From NCBI RefSeq assembly GCF_963082655.1, contig NC_081555.1, positions 179,964,151 to 180,028,150 of the forward strand: a DNA stretch of 64,000 nt, given 5' to 3'. Below, one piece after another: positions 1 through 11,033 of the stretch; the first letter of the stretch is position 1, and every line of letters begins with the position of its first letter. The translations under genes and the position numbers were made by a program. This stretch comes from Stomoxys calcitrans. Taxonomy: Eukaryota > Arthropoda > Insecta > Diptera > Muscidae. The notes below the pieces were generated by a model. The model had not been told where the DNA came from and did no database searches. It saw only the letters and a program-made list of their open reading frames with translations.

Positions 1-79
1 GAAATCCAGTTGAGTATTTTAACGGTAGAACCAAGTTTCATTAAAATTGCGTTTGCCCCTAGGCTAAAAAAGTGATATG

Positions 80-1675
80 TATAAAATTTCGCAACACATT
101 GAAATATCCATTTCCCACCCTATAAAGTATATATATTCTTGATCGTCGTAAAAATCTAAGACGATCGCGACGATAGCCATGTCCGTCCGTCTGTCTGTTG
201 AAATCACGTTACAGTCTTTAAAAATAGGGATATTGAGCTAAAACTTTACACAGATTATTTTTTCGTCCATAAGCAGGTAAAGTTCGAATATGTGCTATAA
301 CGGACTATATCTTGATATAGCCCCCATATAGACCTATCCGCCGATTTAGGGTCTTAGGCCCATAAAAGCCATATTTATTATCCGATTTCGCTGAAATTTG
401 GGACAGTGAGTTGTGTTAGGCCCTTTGACATCCTTTTTCAATTTGGTCCAGATCGATCCAGATTTGGATATAGCTGCCATATAGACCGATCTCTCGATTT
501 AAGGTTTTGGGTCCATAAAAGGCGCATATATTGTTCAATGTCGGCGAATTTTGGAATAGTGAGTTGTTTTAGGCTCATCGACATTATTTTTCAATTTGGC
601 CTCTATCGGTCTAGGTTTGGATATGGCTGCTATATAGACCGATCTCTTGATTTAAGGTCTTGGGTCCATAAAAGGCGCATTTATTATCCGATTTTGCCAA
701 AATATGGGACAGTGAGTTATGCTAGGACCATCAACATTTTTCTTTAATTTGGCCCAAATCGGTCCAGATTCGGATATAGACCGATCTCTCGATTTAAGGC
801 TTTGGGCCCATTAAAGGCGCATTTATTGTCCGATGTCGCCGAAATTTGGAACAGTGAGTTGCGTAAGACCCCTCGATATCTTCCCGCAATTTGACCCATG
901 TCGGTCAACATTTGTATAAAGCTGTCATATAGACCGATCTCTCAATTTAAGGCTTTGGGCCCATAAAAGGCGCATTTATTGTCCGATGTTGGCGAAATTT
1001 GGAACAGTGAGTTGTGTTAGGGCCTTCGATATCCTTTTTCAGTTTGGTCCAGATCGGTCCAGATTTGGATATAGCTGCCATATAGACCGATCTCTCGATT
1101 TAAGGTCTTCGGCCCAATGTCGGCGAAATTTGGAACAGTGAGTTGTGTAAGATCCCTCGATATCTTCCTGTAATTTGACCCATATCGGTCCAGATTTGAA
1201 TATAGCTGCCATATAGACCGATCTCTCGATTTAAGGTTTTGAACGCCTTTATTGTCCGATTTCACTGAAATTTGGGACAGTGAATTTTGTTAGGCCCTTT
1301 GACATCCCTCTTCAATTTAGTCCAGATCCGTTCAGATTTGGATATAGCTGCCATATAGACCGATCTCTCGATTTGAAGTCTTAGCCTCATAAAAAGCGCA
1401 CTTATAATCGAATTTCGCTGAAATTTGACACAGTGACTTATGTTGGGCTTTTCGACATCCGTGTCATATACGGCTCAGAAGACAAATTTGAACAATGACT
1501 TGCACTTGTTAGACCACTCAATGTCCGTGCCGAATTTGGTCCAAATCGAACCATAATTCGATATAATATCTAGGAGGCCCCCGTAGCGCAGAGGTTTCGC
1601 CGGACCATGACGAAAGGTGGTTTACATATATATCCAAAGTTCGGTCGGGCGGAACTTAACGCCTTTTTACTTGTT
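80..1675 (+). mobile_element. DINE-1-like (Helentron-type) element, lineage A'
   Basis: The 5' block has the motif ending in 'attcttgatcgtc' at about 132-150, followed by a (GTCY)n run at 181-198. The core holds seven degenerate tandem units, each marked by 'atagaccgatctctcga'-like sequence, starting near 481, 633, 776, 928, 1082, 1213 and 1355 (spacing 131-154 bp). The 3' end has a decayed hairpin (TTCGGTCGGGCGGAA, 1640-1654) and stops near CTTGTT at 1675. This matches the known DINE-1/INE-1 plan. The 5' terminal hairpin is decayed and lies close to the window edge. No protein is encoded; the frames inside are repeat read-through. Confidence 0.85.
1571..1615 (+). repeat. scrap of tRNA-derived SINE head inside the DINE
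   Basis: The sequence aggaggcccccgtagcgcag, followed by aggtt, matches the first ~25 bp (box A) of the SINE at 19505, with weaker similarity after it. It lies just before the DINE 3' hairpin. It could be a severely truncated insertion or a recombination scar. Confidence 0.5.
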
Positions 1676-1941
1676 CCAATTTTGAATGACGTTGCAGCAC
1701 GTGATATCATTAACCGATCGCCATGATATTTCATATTTCGTTTATTAGGACCAAAAGGGAAAAAAATGATGGTATGCCTTTCCCTATTTGCAAAAAAAAA
1801 ATTTCTCCCTTATAGGATGGGACGGTCTAATGTACATATCTGTTATGCTTATTTATTTCCATATCTAGACGGCAAACACTGATTCTCCATTGTTAATTAT
1901 CTCCATGACAATCAAACGACTCAGCTTCTACCTTCATATAA

Positions 1942-2965
1942 AACAAGCAAAATAGTCCAAAGTTCTGCCGAGCCGAATCTTGGGCACCTAACACCATGGA
2001 TTCTGCAAAAACTTTCCACATAGTTGAAGACATATGTGTATTTTAAGTACAAAATTTCTGCCAAATCACAAATTGAAGCTTCAAGGATCGTAGAAGACCA
2101 TACTGGAGATCGGTTTATAGGGGGAGCTATAGCAGTTTGTAGACCGATTTCAACCCTACTTGTCACGGTAGATGGAAATCGTAACAAAATACTCCGTACA
2201 ATCGGACAACAAATGCGGCTTCCAGGGGATTATGATGTCAAATCGGGAGATTGGTTTATATGGGAGATATATCAGGTTATAGACCGATTTTGACTATAGT
2301 TGACACAGTTGTTGGAAGTCATAACAAAACACTCCCTGCAAAATTTCAAAATTTCATTGGGGCTTTTAGGGGTTAAGATGTCTACTAAGGCGATTGGTTT
2401 GTATGGGAGCTATATCACGTTATAGACCTATTTGGACCGTACTTGGCACGGCAGTTGGAAGTCATAACAAAAAAAACTCTGTACAAAATTTCTGCTTAGT
2501 CAGATAACAAATACGGCTTCCAGAGGTTTATGATGTCAAACCGGGACATCGATTTATATGGGAGCTATATCAAGTTATTGATCGATTTCGACCATACTTG
2601 GCACAGTTGTTGGGAGTTACAACAAAACACTCAGTGCAAAATTTTCGGCTGAAGAAGCCAAATCAGGAGATCGGTTTATATGGGATTTATATCCAATTCT
2701 GAACTGATCTGGCCCATTTGCAATCTTCAACGACCTACATCAACAAAAAGGATATATGTGCAAAATTTAAGCGGATATTTACACTCGTTCGAGCGCTATC
2801 GCGATTTCGACAGACGGACGGACATGGCTAGATCGACTCAGAATGTCGAGACGATCAGGAATACAATACTTATACTTTATGGGGTCCCAGATCAATATTT
2901 CGAGGTGTAACAAACGGAATGACAAGAATAGTATACCCCCCATCTTATAGTGGTGGGTATAAAAA
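1942..2965 (-). mobile_element. DINE-1-like element, lineage C
   Basis: Reversed orientation. The 3' hairpin lies at 1961-1979 (agttctgccgagccgaatct), followed by a 'ttgggcacctaacaccatgg' arm. The core carries repeats of the 'gatcggtttatatgggagc' type. The (GTCY)n block is at about 2808-2825 (as agacggacggac), and the 5' hairpin (gtatacccccc...ggtgggtata) ends at 2965. The element appears complete end to end. Confidence 0.85.
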
Positions 2966-3305
2966 TCTCAGAGAAGCTGCTGCTCTTAACAGCCTGCAGT
3001 CAAGGCATTAGCAAGCACCCGAGAACATGAAATAATTGTTATTGTTTTTATTGCAAACAACCACCATTTAAGGCTTGCATATGAATTTAATGAAATCATA
3101 TTCGTGAGATAGTGAATCGATTGCATCTGTCTCCACGGCAAAACCGATAACAGATGGGATTGAATTCATTAACATACACACATACACATACTAGCATAGC
3201 CATATTTGCATTGGCATTCACAAATGGATGATTTGAAGTGTGATTGACTTGCAATTACAAACATTAATTCTATAATTAAGATTTAATTTAATTTAATAAA
3301 AAAAT
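2966..3305. other. unassigned AT-rich interval
   Basis: No frame, known repeat or RNA signal was recognised. There is a short CA-rich run near 3175-3190. It ends in an A/T-rich stretch immediately before the next DINE. Confidence 0.4.
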
Positions 3306-4492
3306 AAAAGTGTGCTAAGTTCGGCCGGGCCGAATCTTATATACCCTCCACCATGGATCGCATTTGTCGAGTTCTTTGCGCGGTATCTCTTTTAAGGCAA
3401 ACAAAGTATAATGATTAAGAACTGTTATGTTAGTGGAGCTATATCAAGTTATTGTCCGATTGGGACCATAAATGAATTGAATGATGAACCTTGCAGAAGT
3501 CACTGTGTAATATTCCAGTACATTCATATAAGAATTGCGCCTTGTAGGGGCTCAAGAATCAAAAGCGGGAGATCGGTTTATATGAGAGCTGTATCAAGCT
3601 ATAGATCGATTCAGACCATATTTGACACGTATATTGAAGATCATTAGAGAAGCCGTTGTACAAAATGTGTGCCAAATCGGATGAGAATTGCGCCCTCTAG
3701 AGGCTCAAGAAATCAAGATCCCAGATCGGTTTATATGGCAGCTATACCAGGTTATTTACCGATTTGCACCATACTAAGCGCAGTTATTGGAAATCATAAC
3801 AAAACACCTCATGCAAAATATCAGCCGAATCGGATGAGAATTGCGCCCTCCAGCGGCTCAAGAAGTCATGATCCAAGATCGGTTTATATGGCAGCTATAC
3901 CAGATTATGTACCAATTTGAGCCATACTAAGCACAGTTGTTGGAAGTCATAACAAAACAACTCATGAAAAATTATAGCCAAATCGAATAAGAATTGCGCC
4001 CTCTAAAAGCTGAAAAAGTCAAGATCCCAGATCGGTTTATATGGCAGCTATATATGGTTATAACCCGATTTGAACCATATTTAGCACAGTTGTTGGAAGT
4101 GATACTAAAACTCCATGTGCAAAATTTCATTTAAATCGGCTGTGAATTACGTCCTCTAGAGGCTCAAGAAGTAAAGACCCAAGATCGGTTTATATGGCAG
4201 CTGTATCAAAACGTGGATCGATTTGGCCCATTTACAATCCCAACCGACCTACACTAATAAAAAGTATTTGTGCAAAATTTCACCTACCACCCAGCTTTAC
4301 TCCTTCGGAAGTTAGCGTGCTTTCGACAGACAGACGGACGGACGTACCGACGGACGGACCTGGCTAGATGGACTAAGAATATCATGACGATCAAGAATAT
4401 ATATGCTTTATGGGGTCTTGGAGGCATATTTCGAGATGTTACAAACAGAATGACGTAATTAGTATACCCCCATCCTATGATGGAGGGTATAA
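3306..4492 (-). mobile_element. DINE-1-like element, lineage A, complete
   Basis: The 3' hairpin TTCGGCCGGGCCGAA is intact at 3320-3334, followed by TATACCCTCCACCAT. The core has about five units of 150-170 bp with 'agatcggtttatatggcagc'. An expanded (GTCY)n block is at about 4325-4365. The 5' hairpin (gtatacccccatcc...ggagggtata) ends at 4491. This is one of the best-preserved copies and a good consensus seed. Confidence 0.9.
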
Positions 4493-4959
4493 CAAAAATT
4501 ACCGACGTGCAAAAAACAACCTTATAAAGGTGATCCGGCAAGCGACTTTTAGTTATATTTCAATTTTCTCCAATGAATTAAGACTACCTACTAAATATAA
4601 ATGATGACATAAAGTTGAGAGCAAATTATTAGAACTAACTTCCTACTCAAAGTATTTTTTTACTGGTTGATTTGTATTAGATCCCAGGTCAGCCTCGCTC
4701 AATTTCAATTTTCTCGAGATCGCACCATATTTGAATACTTCCAAAATAGCCCTAGTTTGAAAAGTTTTATGCAAAAATATTTGAACAAACTAAAATAACT
4801 TCGATAGCAAGTGATAGACATTTTAACATTCAATCGATAGAGTGATATTAGACAGGCCATAAATATTGAATTATATTGTACAATAGCCTTATTTCTTTGA
4901 GCCACAAAAATAGACCATATTCAAATAAAAGGGTTTCTAAAAGGTTTCCACACAGGGAA
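4493..4959. other. unassigned interval
   Basis: Single-copy-looking AT-rich DNA. Only short spurious frames were seen. Confidence 0.35.
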
Positions 4960-5546
4960 CAGTCGAAACCGGATAAGTGAAACGCTAAAAGTACATAAAT
5001 TTAGTTTCACTTATGCGTAATTTTTAGTTAAGCGAAGTTCGGATAAGTGAAATACATTTTCAGTTAAGCGTCATAAGCATAAGTGAAAGCGAATGAAATA
5101 AATTGAGTTGAAAAAGAGCATCGCTAAGTAGAACTTAAAAACTCAGAGGCAGTCATTAGCAAAATATTAGTTAAGGTTAGGTGAAAAGAGGGTGCACATA
5201 TTAATCTGCCCCATGTTACTATATACATACACCTAAGCTAGTAAACGGCTTGTTGTGCGTTCTAACGAAATATTAAAATGTGATTTTGGTGATTTTGTTG
5301 ATGACGTGAATTTTTCCAATTCCAGATAATTTCCCATTTTTCACTTATGCGATTTTAGTTTCATATAAGAGCCGAGTTAGGGGTGTGAACACCATTTCAG
5401 TTAAGCGGTATCTTCAGTTAAGCGAGTTTTGACTTTAGGGAATTCAATTGCATTGAAAAACACCAAAAATAAATGGTTCTTCCCATGAAGTTTCACTTAA
5501 GCAGAATTTCTCACTAAAGCGTATTGCAGTTATGCGTTTTCGACTG
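4960..5546 (+). mobile_element. pogo/Tigger-like MITE, copy 1
   Basis: The ends are inverted: CAGTCGAAACCGGATAAGTG at 4960 and a decayed complement ending CGACTG at 5546, with TA on the right flank. The interior repeats the motif TTCAGTTAAGCG / GGATAAGTGAAA many times in both orientations. Arrays of this kind are typical of pogo-like transposase binding sites. No transposase is present. A ~98-bp LINE tail is inserted at 5170-5267. The second copy is at 9446-9962 in the opposite orientation. Confidence 0.7.
5170..5267 (-). mobile_element. 5'-truncated LINE 3' end nested in the MITE
   Basis: The sequence matches the last ~95 bp of the LINEs ending at 44614 and 46805 (aaaagagggtgc...cggcttgttgtgcg). 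It is preceded by ggttaggt, the reversed tail. The insertion is flanked by an 8-bp direct repeat, aaatatta (5162-5169 and 5268-5275), consistent with target-primed integration into the older MITE. Confidence 0.7.
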
Positions 5547-6269
5547 TATATAACGAAGCGAAGGGGCTCTTCTGTATCCAAGCCTATGTCGAAGTAAATG
5601 TAAATGACAAAATATCCAAATGGATGGATTATGATAAACACGGCACAATGGGCATAGCAAATACACCATGCCCAGCAATCACAAATGGCATCACACGTAT
5701 GTATGTATGACCTTGTATCAGCGCATGTGGAAGTTGAATGAATTATTGAGGGGAAGAATGAATGTGTGATACTTTCAATATAAGCTATTGGCTACGTTGA
5801 AAAAGTAGTATCGACCAAAGGCCATGGGAAACTTTGTCATGGCAGCCAACACAACTAAAAGAAAACTCCCTCCTTCCCTTTCTTCAACCGTGTGAAGTTG
5901 CAATGTGTTGGCCTACTCTGTTGGTTGGCCAACATCAACATTATTCATGTTGATATCAAATCACTACAACCATAATGATGGAGTGAGTGAATAGCCCACC
6001 CACTGAAGTTTGTCCATCATCAATGTCACGTGTGCTTGTCAAGTGTAGAAGGGATACTAAGGTTTGCATGTATTCAAGGCAGCTGGTCGTCACTAACAAT
6101 GTTATTAAGAAAAATTGACATTAGGGGACACCCAAGGAAGTTACATTCACACGCCTGTATAGAGTCATCATAACAAGAAAGAAGAACATTCGAAGCAATC
6201 AGGGAATAAACCTTAAAAAAAAGAGTATGAAGAAAATTTTTATAAGGAAAAATAACCAAAATGTTGAAT
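5547..6269. other. unassigned interval
   Basis: No repeat family was recognised. There is a short (GTAT)n run near 5698-5710. The frames present are short and show no motif. Confidence 0.35.
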
Positions 6270-6951
6270 ACAATCGGATATTGTCCGACTGTAATCTGTT
6301 ATGACTACCAATAGCTTTGCCAAGTAGGCTTTAAATCGGACTATAACCTGATATATTTCCCATATAAACCGATCTACCGATTTGACTTCTTAAGCCCTTA
6401 CAAGCCGCAATTTTTGTCCGATTTGGCTGATATTTTGCATGTAGTGTTCTGTTATGACTTTCAACTTCACTGCCTAGTACGGTCCAAATCGGTCTATAAC
6501 CTGATATAGCTCCCACATAAACCGATCTCCCGATTTGACTTCTTGAGCCCTAACAAGCCGCAATTTTTGTCCGATTTGGCTGATATTTTGCATGTAGTGT
6601 TCTGTTATGACTTTCAACTTCACTGCCTAGTACGGTCCAAATCGGTCTATAACCTGATATAGCTCCCACATAAACCGATCTAACGATTTGACTTCTTGAG
6701 CCCTTACAAGCCTCAAACTTGGTCCGATTTGGCTGAACGTAGTGCTATGTTATGACTTCCAACAACTGTGCCAAGTACGGTCCAAAACAGTCTATATTCT
6801 GATATAGCTGCCATATAAAACGGTTTCTCGATTATACTTGTTCGGTTCGCTGAAGCCTTAAGGAATTTGGTATGTAGAATCAATTTATGCCCTTTAACTG
6901 AATTTATTTCGTATAAATTTTTAGCAGGATCCATGGTGGTGGGAACCCAAC
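6270..6951 (+). mobile_element. DINE-1-like element lacking its 5' end, near-exact 153-bp repeats
   Basis: Core units start at 6386, 6539 and 6692, an exact 153-bp spacing. The first two are almost identical over their whole length. The copy lacks the 5' hairpin and (GTCY)n. It stops at the 'ccatggtggtggg' arm (6930-6944), where the next DINE begins head-on. Confidence 0.85.
6386..6691 (+). repeat. 153-bp tandem duplication inside the DINE core
   Basis: Two copies (6386-6538 and 6539-6691) differ at only a few positions, whereas other core units in the window are clearly diverged. This indicates a recent expansion of the internal minisatellite. Confidence 0.85.
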
Positions 6952-7924
6952 ATGCTTAAGTTCGGCCGGGTCGAATCTTATATACCCTCCACCATGGATC
7001 ACATTTGTCGGGTTCTATGCGCGGTATCTCTTTTTAGGCAAACAAAGAATAATGTATAAGAACTGTTATGCTATTGAAGCTATATCAAGTTATAGTCCGA
7101 TTCGGATCATTGAATGCAGAACATTGTAAAATTCATTGTTTAATATATCAGTCCATTCGGATAAGAAATGCGCCTTGTAGGGGCTCAAGAAACAAAATCG
7201 GAAGATCGGGTTATATGGGAGCTGTATCAAGCTTTAGATCGATCCAGAGCATATTTCACATGTATGATGAAGGTCATGGGATAATAACTGCGCCCTCTAG
7301 AGGCTCAAGAGAACAAGATCCCATGTCGGTTTACATCGCAATTATATCAGGTCATGTACCGATTTGCGCCATACTTAGCACAGTTGTTGGAAGCCACAAC
7401 AAATCACGTCATGCTCAATTTCTCCCAATTCGGATAAGAATAGCGCCCTCTAGCGGTTCAAGAAGTCAAGACCCAAAATCGCTTTATAAGGGAGCTAAGT
7501 CAGGTTATGAACCGATTGAACCATACTTAGCACAGTTGTTGGAAGTGATATCAAAACACTACGTGCAAATTTTCAGTCAAATCGGACGAGAATTGCGCCC
7601 TCTAGAGGCTCAAGAAGTCAAGACCCAGGATCGGTTTATATGGCAGCTACATCAAAACATGGACCGATTTCGCACATTTACAAACCCAACCGACCTAGAC
7701 TAATAAAAAGTATTTGTGCAAAATTTCAAGCGGCTAGCTTTACTCCTTCAAAGGTAAGCGTGTTTTCGACAGACAGACGGACGGACGGACATGGCTAGAT
7801 GGATTTAAAATGTCATCGCAATCAAGAATATATATACTTTATGGGGTCTTAGACGCATATTTCGAGGAGTTACAAACAGAATGACGAAATTAGTATACCC
7901 CCATTTTATGGTGGGAGTATAATA
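6952..7924 (-). mobile_element. DINE-1-like element, lineage A, complete
   Basis: The 3' hairpin ttcggccgggtcgaa is at 6961-6975, followed by TATACCCTCCACCAT. The core has roughly 160-bp units. The (GTCY)n block is near 7766-7790, and the 5' arm (gtatacccccatttt...) ends at 7924. An uninterrupted 211-codon frame at 7068-7703 is repeat read-through, not a gene. Confidence 0.88.
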
Positions 7925-8628
7925 AAAACTAAAACAAAGTTTTTTTTTTTTTTTAAAACCTTTTCTAGGGCCCAATAGAGCCTACACTACACATTGCGAA
8001 AGCAACTGCAAGAAAGAAGTTAAAGGCGATCAATTACGCACTCCATAAATTACAACCAAACTAATAGTTGTGTGATAGTTGTGACTTTTTCCGGTCCCTA
8101 GTTTCCTGCAATTACAACAATTTTTTCCGTAAACTGTCAAAAAGCCAAACATAAGGTGCTGTGATGTTAGGATAGGAAATATTATTTTGGTATGAAATTT
8201 CATTAAAAATCGATTTGATATTTATTTTCTCGATATGGCAGAGTACAACCAACAGCCAAGACACAATGTCATGGACAAATAAAGGTAGACATTTTCAGCG
8301 ATTTCCATTTGGACGTAGACTCGAGCAAAATAGAAATACAAGGGCAAATCTATAAACAAAAACGAGCCCAGAAAATAAATAAACAATTTCAATCAACATA
8401 TATAAGTCAATATTTTAGATAATTTGTTTTTTCTAAGGTTCCCCTGTCACACAAAGTGGACGAAAGGAAGCAGTTAACTTGAGTTTTTCTTGCCATATAA
8501 TCTCCTGTTTTAAGGAAAATTTGGCACGTCAAATGTGAGTAATTTTATATATAAAATGGTTTCTGGAATTTATAGGTAGTGAGATTGCTGGAAATCGCTT
8601 TAACGCCAAGTAGCGTTTGTTGCTTTAT
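7925..8628. other. unassigned interval
   Basis: Begins near a poly(T) tract at about 7940-7955. No recognisable repeat, exon or RNA was seen. Confidence 0.35.
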
Positions 8629-8804
8629 ACACTCATACAAAGAAGTCTGCTGATAAAAGCAGACATTGTCTAATAACTGCAAGCAGTTATTTTGCTGCTG
8701 TTACAGCGGTTGTCCTGCTGTCATGTTTGCAAATTCAGACCAGCAAGCTGCCTGCTGAATGTCTGTTGCTAAAAATGTCTCCTGCTTCATTTACGAAGGG
8801 GTCG
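8629..8804 (+). mobile_element. CTGCTG-rich element, left-half copy
   Basis: It starts acactcat and is dense in CTGCTG/CAGCAG and 'gcagtta' motifs. It aligns by eye with 48451-48620 and 50895-51010 (cactcatA..., '...agcaggcttactgctgaa...', '...tttatgatg'). Only the left half is present. It is non-coding. Confidence 0.55.
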
Positions 8805-8811
8805 TTGAAAT

Positions 8812-8985
8812 GAATTAAAAAATAAATAAATAAAATATAATACAAATTAAAATAAAATAAAATAAAATAAAATAACACAAAATAAAACAAATTGAAACAA
8901 ACTAAAACCAAATAAAATCAAATTAAAGTAAAATAAAATTAAAAAAATATATATAAATAAATAATAATAAATAAAATAAAATAAA
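8812..8985. repeat. A-rich simple repeat, (AAAAT)n-like
   Basis: Low-complexity aaataaaataaaat-type DNA separating the CTGCTG element from a DINE 3' end. It could be a decayed tail or an expanded A-rich spacer. Confidence 0.8.
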
Positions 8986-9215
8986 CAAGTAAAAGCGTGC
9001 TAAGTTCGGCCGTATCTTATATACCTTCCACCATGGATCGCATTTGTCATGTTCTTTGAATAACTTTTTCAAATATATATGAGCTATATTAAGTTATTGA
9101 CCGATATGGACCGTACTTGTCATGTAGTACAAGTCATATAAAAATATCACCTCCAAAATTTCAGGTAAATCGAGTAATAATTGCGCCTTCAAGATGCTCA
9201 TAATATCTTCAGAAC
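8983..9215 (-). mobile_element. DINE-1-like element, 3' fragment
   Basis: Carries aacaagtaaaagcgtgctaa and part of the hairpin (ttcggccg, with the second arm lost), then tataccttccaccatgg and about one core unit. The 5' half is missing. Confidence 0.8.
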
Positions 9216-9227
9216 AAAGCTTTTGTG

Positions 9228-9316
9228 AGCAAACGACTCGTTTTCCCTTTAAAATGCTCTGAAAACCACTCGTTTTCTGTTACAATTTAAAAGGGCAAAA
9301 CGACTCGTTTGCCACA
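9228..9316. repeat. short imperfect inverted repeat
   Basis: Left arm gcaaacgactcgttttccc and right arm gggcaaaacgactcgtttgc are near reverse complements, with a spacer of about 45 bp. It belongs to no family recognised here. It may be a miniature element or a hairpin-forming sequence. Confidence 0.5.
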
Positions 9317-9445
9317 AAAACCAGTCATTCAAAGTATGTGAGCCCAAATAATGTCAAAAAATAAAAATCAAAATTTTTCTCCGACGGAGCCAATCACGAT
9401 GTAAATCGAGGTATTACTGTATTTCCATCTGCTTTCTTTTATGTA

Positions 9446-9962
9446 CAGTCGGAACCAAAAACTTTAATACGCTTTAGTGAAAAATCCCGCTTAAGTGAAA
9501 CTTGATGCAAATAAGCAATCACTTTTCATGTTATTCCATGCAATTAAATTCGCTTGAGTGAAAATTCGTTTAACTGAAAATATCGCTAAACCGACAATTA
9601 TTTTACACCGCAAATTCTGTTGTTATGTGAACCTGAAATCGCATAAGAGAAAAATTTATTTCTATGAGAAATTATACAAAGTTGGAAAACTTCCCGTCAT
9701 CAACAAAATTCGTAAAAAACATATTTGGATTTTTCGCAAACGGTTGACTCTGATTTTTTAAAGAGTTCTAATAAACATTGCTCTTTTTTAACTAAAGTTA
9801 CTTCATAATAAGTATGTTGACGTAAAAATTCTGTTTTACCTTTGGTTATATCGCTTAACTGAAAGTTAATTTCTTTTATCCGAACTACGCTTAACTGAAA
9901 AATACGGATAAGTGAAAGCAAATATATCAATTTATAGCGTTTCACTTATCCGGTTTCGACTG
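9446..9962 (-). mobile_element. pogo/Tigger-like MITE, copy 2
   Basis: Same family as 4960-5546 in reverse. It runs from CAGTCGGAACC at 9446 to GGTTTCGACTG at 9962, with TA on both flanks as expected for a Tc1/mariner-superfamily duplication. The interior repeats cgcttaactgaaa and cggataagtgaaa. Two short frames inside are not transposase. Confidence 0.75.
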
Positions 9963-10685
9963 TATTTTTTATACGCACCAGCATAGGATGGGTATTCTAA
10001 TTTAGTCATTTCGTTTGTAACACCTCAAAGTATAGATCTGAGGTCTTGATCGTCTTGACATTCTAAGTCTATCTAGCCATATGGAAATCACGATAGTGGT
10101 CGAAAGTATGACAATATCTGCTCGAAATTTTCCGCAAAGATTTCTTTTCGGTATACTTCGTTGGGGATTGCAATTGGACCATATCAGCTCAGATTTGGAA
10201 ACAGCTTTAAATATAAGGTGGTCCTTGAATTTGACTTCTTGAACCCCTTGAAAACTAATTGCTTCCGATTTGGCTGAAATTTTGCACATAGTATTTTATT
10301 ATTACCCCCAACAGCCGTGCCAACTACGATCTAAATGACTCTATAACCTGATGTAGCTTCCGTATGAAACTATCTCCCAATTTGGCAGCACCTGGAAAGT
10401 CGCAATTGTAAAACGATTTGGCTTTGCATCTGTTACCACTTTCAACAGCTGTGCTATGTATTATCCAAATCAGTCTATAACCTGATATAGCTGTCATATA
10501 AACCAACCACCCAATTAGTCTTCTATAGCCTCCAGAAGCTTCAAGTTTTGCCTGAATGGGCAGAAATTTGTTGCGGAAAGTACACATATGCCCTTCAACT
10601 ATTGTAGATTCATTTGTGTAAATTTTAAGCAGAATCCATGGGTTCCCAATATTCAGCCTGGCCCAGCCTAGCACGTGTTTACATG
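9963..10685 (+). mobile_element. DINE-1-like element, lineage C, degraded
   Basis: Abuts the MITE. The 5' arm reads ttttttatacgcacc...ggatgggtatt, the (GTCY)n is lost after 'tctagccat', and the core has about four diverged units. The 3' end (ccatgggttcccaatattca...) keeps only a degraded hairpin before 'tagcacgtgttt'. Confidence 0.8.
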
Positions 10686-11033
10686 TTCTCCTCTACCTTC
10701 ATGTAGGGCGAAAACAATGGACCAAAGGTCTTCGAGTGGAATGGATAGCTGAGTTTTCTACCCGTATACCCTCCTACCTGAAGAGGGTTGAATATCGTTT
10801 GTTTCGAAGAGAGGACACAAGTCACAAGCACCTCTTCTCGTGCCTAGATTTCCTCTCCACGTCATCCAGTCGTTCTGTAGAGGCCTGATTTGGCTAACTA
10901 GGATATGCTCTCAGCGATTTTTTGTGAGTGTAAAAAAAATGTTATTGAACCATAAGCACACAACATCAACCAGATATGTCCGCATGAGCTCATGTAAGGC
11001 CGTAGTGTTTGGACAACATAAAAAAAAGTAATG
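10686..11033. other. unassigned interval
   Basis: A 'gtataccctcct...agagggtt' stretch near 10765-10790 vaguely resembles a DINE end. Otherwise nothing was recognised. Confidence 0.3.

Noticed and set aside
406..1265. Open frames on both strands with repeated peptide phrases
   Set aside because: Translations of DINE tandem units (IDRSLDLR-type); not genes.
6386..6844. CRISPR-like array
   Set aside because: Whole 153-bp units repeat, with no short repeat/unique spacer pattern; the context is a eukaryotic transposon.
7068..7703. 211-codon open frame
   Set aside because: It lies wholly in a DINE core. Successive units translate to repeating RIRIAPSRGSRSQDP-like text, so the openness comes from the repeat.
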